A stretch of 8,940 nucleotides of DNA from Deltaproteobacteria bacterium. GTDB lineage: Bacteria > Desulfobacterota > Desulfobacteria > Desulfobacterales > JAUVGT01. Both the position numbers and the translations under genes were made by a program. Below the pieces are notes generated by a model. The model made no database searches, had not been told where the DNA came from, and saw only the letters and a program-made list of their open reading frames with translations. Of the stretch, positions 6,479 through 8,940 are shown one piece after another. The first letter of the stretch is position 1. Each line of letters begins with the position of its first letter. The stretch spans positions 1 to 8,940 of the forward strand of contig JAUVGT010000200.1 in NCBI GenBank assembly GCA_030593645.1, in the 5' to 3' direction.

Positions 6479-7123
6479 CTATTTACCGCTTCTAAAACTG
6501 CGCGAGCTGCTCTTAGACCTGGCGCTGGATTTGGCTTTTGATGTGGCTGCTTTGTGATAGTTTTTATCGCTCATTTTCATGTTTGAAAAACGTGAAGAAC
6601 GGATACCGGAATGGCGCTGGCGGCTCAGCATTGAACCCAGTAAAAAACCGGTGAACAATCCGCCGGGTCTGTAGTGTGAACTTCGACGGTATTGATTCTG
6701 GGTGTCTGTCGCAATCAGACGATTCCTTTCAGAATCAATTTCGACTGTGAACAGTTTTTTTTCACTGGTTTCTTTTTTGCTATTTTTGTTTTTATCAATA
6801 AATCCTTCAATGGCACCGGTATTTAACATACCCACACCTATGGAGCTGGATATTAGTTTTGCCTTATTCAGATTGGCCGCAAAGCGCGTCAGAAATATTT
6901 CATTATATTCCGCAGCTTCGAATTCATTATCAAGCGGCTCAATCGTCTCCTGGGCAGGATCAGCAGCAGATGCCGGTGATTCCTGTTTAAGTTCCTCTAA
7001 CGTGGCAGTCATGATGTCGAGCACTTTGTTAAGGTCTATGATTTCAGTGCTCGTGCTGCATCCTGTCAAAAGCACACCGGTCAGAACAAAGGTACAGATC
7101 AAAAAAATACTTATCTTTTTCAT
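6479..7123 (-). CDS. Lipoprotein with Ser/Arg/Lys-rich C-terminal tail, unknown function
   Basis: A 214-residue protein with a clear lipoprotein signal: MKK, a hydrophobic run, then the lipobox LLTGC with the acylated Cys at 22. It should be membrane-anchored facing the periplasm. Residues 30-70 are acidic (EELKQE, DPAQETIEPLDNEFEAAEYNE), and 85-130 hold a moderately conserved-looking core. About 145-175 is aromatic/Gly/Arg-rich (RPGGLFTGFLLGSML), and the last 25 residues are mostly Ser, Arg and Lys. I do not recognise a family. Genes for membrane spermidine-synthase-like proteins are often accompanied by small lipoproteins with Ser/Gly-rich tails, so a partner role with the downstream gene is an inference from context. 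The ATG at 7121-7123 has a strong GGGAGG site. The gene is separated from the next by 117 bases. Confidence 0.8.
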   Translation of the reverse strand: MKKISIFLICTFVLTGVLLTGCSTSTEIIDLNKVLDIMTATLEELKQESPASAADPAQETIEPLDNEFEAAEYNEIFLTRFAANLNKAKLISSSIGVGMLNTGAIEGFIDKNKNSKKETSEKKLFTVEIDSERNRLIATDTQNQYRRSSHYRPGGLFTGFLLGSMLSRQRHSGIRSSRFSNMKMSDKNYHKAATSKAKSSARSKSSSRSFRSGK

Positions 7124-7168
7124 AACTTTCCTCCCTGTGATTATAATTTTTTTATTTTATCAAATAAA

Positions 7169-7189
7169 ACCTGGACCTTTGGGCCAGGT
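7169..7189 (-). terminator. Factor-independent terminator for the GNAT gene
   Basis: ACCTGGACC, a TTT loop and GGGCCAGGT form a 9-bp stem with one mismatch. Read on the minus strand it is followed directly by TTTTATTT, the pattern of a factor-independent terminator for transcripts arriving from 7346-8143. It lies 45 bases before the lipoprotein start, so it should insulate that gene. Confidence 0.65.
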
Positions 7190-7223
7190 CAGAGATAAAT
7201 GGCTCTGCCATAAGAAATAATAC

Positions 7224-7257
7224 AAAGTGACTAAAGTGCCTAAAGTGCACTAAAGTT
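7224..7257. repeat. Tandem CTAAAGTG short repeat
   Basis: Four imperfect units built on AAAGTG (AAAGTGA, CTAAAGTGC, CTAAAGTGCA, CTAAAGTT), spaced 8-10 bases. Related wording (AAAAGGGTGACAAAAGTGATC) occurs at 8232-8252. No coding frame is supported. Confidence 0.55.
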
Positions 7258-7313
7258 CCGTCGCCGCTAAAGCTATGCGGACAGTTCCCGCCGTCGCTAA
7301 AGCTATGGCGGAC
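7258..7313. repeat. Two copies of a CGCTAAAGCTATG repeat
   Basis: Unit 1 (7258-7282) and unit 2 (7288-7313) share CGCTAAAGCTATG and end in GCGGAC. Unit 2 has CCGCC/GGCGG ends that can pair around the shared core. A related segment lies at 4721-4801. These look like dispersed non-coding repeats that have accumulated between genes. Confidence 0.6.
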
Positions 7314-7322
7314 AAGTCAATG

Positions 7323-7347
7323 CCGGGCCCTTTGGACCCGGATTTTT
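7323..7347 (+). terminator. Hairpin with T-tract, plus-strand terminator
   Basis: CCGGGCCC, a TTT loop and GGACCCGG form an 8-bp stem with one mismatch, followed on the plus strand by ATTTTT. The T-tract overlaps the stop codon of the minus-strand GNAT gene. It would stop antisense transcription entering that gene. On the minus strand it has no T-tract. Confidence 0.55.
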
Positions 7348-8143
7348 ACTTAAAATCATATCGAAAATGAATTTTATGAAGATCGTCTTGATAAAAATCT
7401 TCAAGCATACCCAAAGGCTGGAAGCCGCAGGTTCTCAGAGGATCATTTACTTTATGAACATTTGAAGGGAATGCCATTAGAACAGACCTGGCATTCATTC
7501 CTTTTGCCTTATCAAGCAGCATATTTATATCATTTTCACTGAAAACTTTTTTCCCGATGAATTCCCATTCGATGGCGTAAAGATCATCTGTTTCATCTAT
7601 CTTGTAAAGGTCATCCAAAACAACACCGCGTTTTTCAGGTTTATGTCTCTTTTGCGGGTAACGGGGTTGAAGGTAATTGCCGAATATCAATTCCGATTCA
7701 CCAGGTTCGTAAAAATCCCGATGGATGATTTCTTCCTTAAACCCCATTGTTCTATATAGGCTTACCGCTGTTTTATAGATACTTCCTTCTTCCGGATCAA
7801 TATAATCGCTGGTGGACACAAAGATTTTTCTGGCTTTTTCTTTTTTTAGTATTTCAAACAGCTCCTCGATCATGCGTGTGCCCATTTGCTGTCCGCGCTG
7901 TTCTTTGGTAAGATACGTCCAGGATAACCAGTAGGTATTATCCGTGTCCGGTTCATAGCGAAACCCTGTTACGCCCATTATGTTATCTTCATATGTAAAA
8001 ACGTACTGATCAGTCAATCCATACTGGTCATATGATTCCCGCGCATCTTCAAAATCATCTTCATCATGTTCATTAATAATTTCTAAAACATCATCCAGGT
8101 CATCTGATTTCATTGAACGAAAATTCCAGCCATAGGGTAACAT
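7346..8143 (-). CDS. Tandem GNAT-fold acetyltransferase, C-terminal half degenerate
   Basis: 265 residues. The N-terminal half (about 6-160) is a GNAT N-acetyltransferase domain, with the acetyl-CoA pyrophosphate loop QRGQQMGT (82-89) and the closing LYRTMGF segment (129-135). The C-terminal half (about 175-265) repeats the last part of the fold: DPLRTCGFQPLGMLEDFY (234-251) aligns with SLYRTMGFKEEIIHRDFY (128-145), but it has no recognisable acetyl-CoA loop. The second half may therefore be structural or a substrate-binding remnant. Its substrate is unknown; the protein is notably acidic at residues 14-40 (DDLDD, EHDEDDFEDARE). The ATG at 8141-8143 follows an AAAGGAGA site about 10 bases away. 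It seems to be a single-gene unit, with its own promoter upstream and a terminator at 7169-7189. Confidence 0.8.
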   Translation of the reverse strand: MLPYGWNFRSMKSDDLDDVLEIINEHDEDDFEDARESYDQYGLTDQYVFTYEDNIMGVTGFRYEPDTDNTYWLSWTYLTKEQRGQQMGTRMIEELFEILKKEKARKIFVSTSDYIDPEEGSIYKTAVSLYRTMGFKEEIIHRDFYEPGESELIFGNYLQPRYPQKRHKPEKRGVVLDDLYKIDETDDLYAIEWEFIGKKVFSENDINMLLDKAKGMNARSVLMAFPSNVHKVNDPLRTCGFQPLGMLEDFYQDDLHKIHFRYDFK

Positions 8144-8188
8144 GACTCAATACTCTCCTTTAATTTGGAAATGGTTGTCTATACAATT

Positions 8189-8217
8189 ATCATATCAGGT
8201 ATTTCTTGGCAAACAAA
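8189..8217 (-). promoter_or_regulatory. Promoter candidate for the GNAT gene
   Basis: On the minus strand TTTGTT (8212-8217), 17 bases, then TATGAT (8189-8194), which is preceded by TGA to give an extended -10. The predicted start near 8182 leaves a leader of about 39 bases. Confidence 0.45.
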
Positions 8218-8377
8218 AAGTAGACCGGCACAAAAGGGTGACAAAAGTGATCAAATCTGAATAAAAGCACCGGAGTCGCTTCAGCTCCCTCTGAAACAGG
8301 ATTAATAAAAAAAATGGGTTTGATTCTTCTGTGAGTTCTGATAATCAACAATCTTAAAATATGTTACTTAACAGGAA

Positions 8378-8383
8378 GGGGAG
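8378..8383 (+). promoter_or_regulatory. Ribosome binding site that fixes the GTG start of the cupin gene
   Basis: GGGGAG lies 8 bases before the GTG at 8392. No in-frame ATG is available upstream, and the first internal ATG (residue 26) would remove the first strands of the fold. Confidence 0.6.
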
Positions 8384-8391
8384 ATTTATCT

Positions 8392-8730
8392 GTGATAGTC
8401 AGAAATATAAACGACAAAGAAGTGACTGAAACAACTTACCGGGCACATGGCGGTGCCATTGCCAGAATGATACTTGATATGAGAACCTTAAAGGAGATCG
8501 GTTTTCTGGCAATTGCCACACTTGCTCCCGGAAAAGAGATCGAATCACATGTCGATCCGATGGAGGAAATTTATTTTGTGGTGAGCGGTACAGGTGAGAT
8601 GAGGGTAGATGATGACTCTAAACAGGTCGGGCCGGGAGATGCCACCTGGATACCCACAGGTTCAAGTCACAGCCTTCTCAATAACGGGGAAGAGGACTGC
8701 ACGATACTGGTGGTAGCGTCGCCTGCCTGA
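8392..8730 (+). CDS. Small single-domain cupin (cupin_2) protein
   Basis: 112 residues, one cupin barrel. Motif 1 is G47-x5-H53-x-D55-x3-E59-x6-G66, with Asp in place of the usual second His. Motif 2, G82-x5-P88-x-G90-x2-H93-x3-N97, is complete. H53, D55, E59 and H93 would bind a divalent metal. The function is open: small cupins include isomerases, dioxygenases and sugar- or polyketide-binding proteins, and nothing here decides among them. It starts with GTG behind a GGGGAG site, diverges from the GNAT gene, and is followed 37 bases later by a same-strand DUF99 gene, so the two may be co-transcribed. Confidence 0.85.
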   Translation: MIVRNINDKEVTETTYRAHGGAIARMILDMRTLKEIGFLAIATLAPGKEIESHVDPMEEIYFVVSGTGEMRVDDDSKQVGPGDATWIPTGSSHSLLNNGEEDCTILVVASPA

Positions 8731-8732
8731 TC

Positions 8733-8746
8733 CGTTCGATGTTCAG
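8733..8746. repeat. 14-bp repeat CGTTCGATGTTCAG, copy 2
   Basis: Identical to 4810-4823, placed 2 bases after the cupin stop codon. Both copies therefore sit at the 3' end of a gene, though in opposite orientation relative to that gene. Confidence 0.6.
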
Positions 8747-8767
8747 CCTATTAACAAAAATTAATTC

Positions 8768-8940
8768 ATGATGGCTATCAAACGATATTCAAATATCATC
8801 GGTTTTGATGACGCTCCTTTTTCAAGGGATCACCAGGGAAACGTTAAGGTGATCGGCACTGTATATGCGGGCCTTCGGTTTGATGGTGTCATCATTGGTG
8901 AGGTTACAAAGGACGGGTCGGATGCATCCCAAAAACTTGT
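8768..8940 (+). CDS. DUF99 (Endo_dU) family protein, 5' part only
   Basis: The frame from ATG at 8768 runs open to the window end (57 codons). It reads IIGFDDAPF early (about 10-18), then VKVIGTVYAGLRFDGVIIGEVTKDGSDAS (about 26-54). This pattern of G-x-D-D-x-P-F, a V-x-G-T/V strand and a DG-x-D-A turn matches the N-terminal part of the DUF99 family, known mostly from archaea and some bacteria and structurally linked to endonuclease V-like folds. A stop codon at 8762-8764 in this frame fixes the start at 8768 or at the adjacent ATG 8771. No good ribosome site is visible, so translation may depend on the upstream cupin gene. The rest of the gene, including any further catalytic residues, lies outside. 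Confidence 0.7.
   Translation, partial: MMAIKRYSNIIGFDDAPFSRDHQGNVKVIGTVYAGLRFDGVIIGEVTKDGSDASQKL

Noticed and set aside
7140..7145. TATAAT on the minus strand just before the lipoprotein gene
   Set aside because: The transcript would start at the ribosome binding site, and no -35 box lies at proper spacing, so I do not call it the promoter.
6702..7220. Plus-strand 172-residue frame with hydrophobic stretches
   Set aside because: It is fully antisense to the lipoprotein gene, which has a strong ribosome site and lipobox; the hydrophobic look comes from the complement of Lys/Glu-rich codons.
7224..7313. Possible CRISPR-like array
   Set aside because: Units are too short, unequal and without unique spacers, and no cas gene is present.
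8339..8360. GATAAT and TAAAAT as -10 boxes for the cupin gene
   Set aside because: Neither has a -35 box at 16-18 bases; the promoter probably lies here but I cannot place it.

Overview
The window holds eight protein genes, one of them cut off by the right edge, set in DNA rich in short palindromic repeats. Three things suggest a free-living anaerobe, probably a sulfate-reducing or related Desulfobacterota: the IorAB plus aryl-acetate-CoA ligase operon, the low-to-moderate GC, and a dispersed palindromic repeat whose ends read GACGGTTTCGTAAAAAGTCC, a type I associate with Desulfobacteraceae-like genomes. This is inference; there is no rRNA or other taxonomic marker here.

Region 1 (1-4504) is a minus-strand operon, iorA (2326-4179) then iorB (1688-2284) then paaK (236-1543). 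It starts from a recognisable promoter (TTGACA box) with a palindrome over the predicted start site, and ends in a 13-bp-stem hairpin. IorAB oxidises aryl-pyruvates made by transamination of Trp, Phe and Tyr to aryl-acetyl-CoA, reducing ferredoxin. PaaK links free aryl-acetates to the same CoA esters, so the operon handles aromatic amino-acid products and aryl-acids. It is bracketed by two same-orientation copies of the palindromic repeat (1-140, and 4307-4504). The second copy is remodelled by two extra perfect hairpins.

Region 2 (4505-4819) has no convincing gene. It is AT-rich, then a cluster of small GC-rich hairpins related to repeats found again at 7258-7313.

Region 3 (4820-7123, minus strand) is a two-gene unit: a serine/arginine-rich lipoprotein, then a membrane-embedded spermidine-synthase-like protein that starts with TTG. 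Between them lies a long-range inverted repeat with 11-bp perfect arms.

Region 4 (7124-7345) is intergenic: two look-alike hairpins (both CC-TTT-GG loops) enclose a tandem CTAAAGTG array and two copies of a GCTAAAGCTATG-type repeat.

Region 5 (7346-8940) holds a minus-strand tandem GNAT-fold protein with its own promoter. Diverging from it are a small plus-strand cupin (GTG start) and the beginning of a DUF99-family gene that runs off the window. I found no CRISPR array, tRNA, rRNA, intact transposase or recognisable defence system. The most unusual content is the repeat architecture, the lipoprotein/membrane aminopropyltransferase pair and the duplicated GNAT protein.
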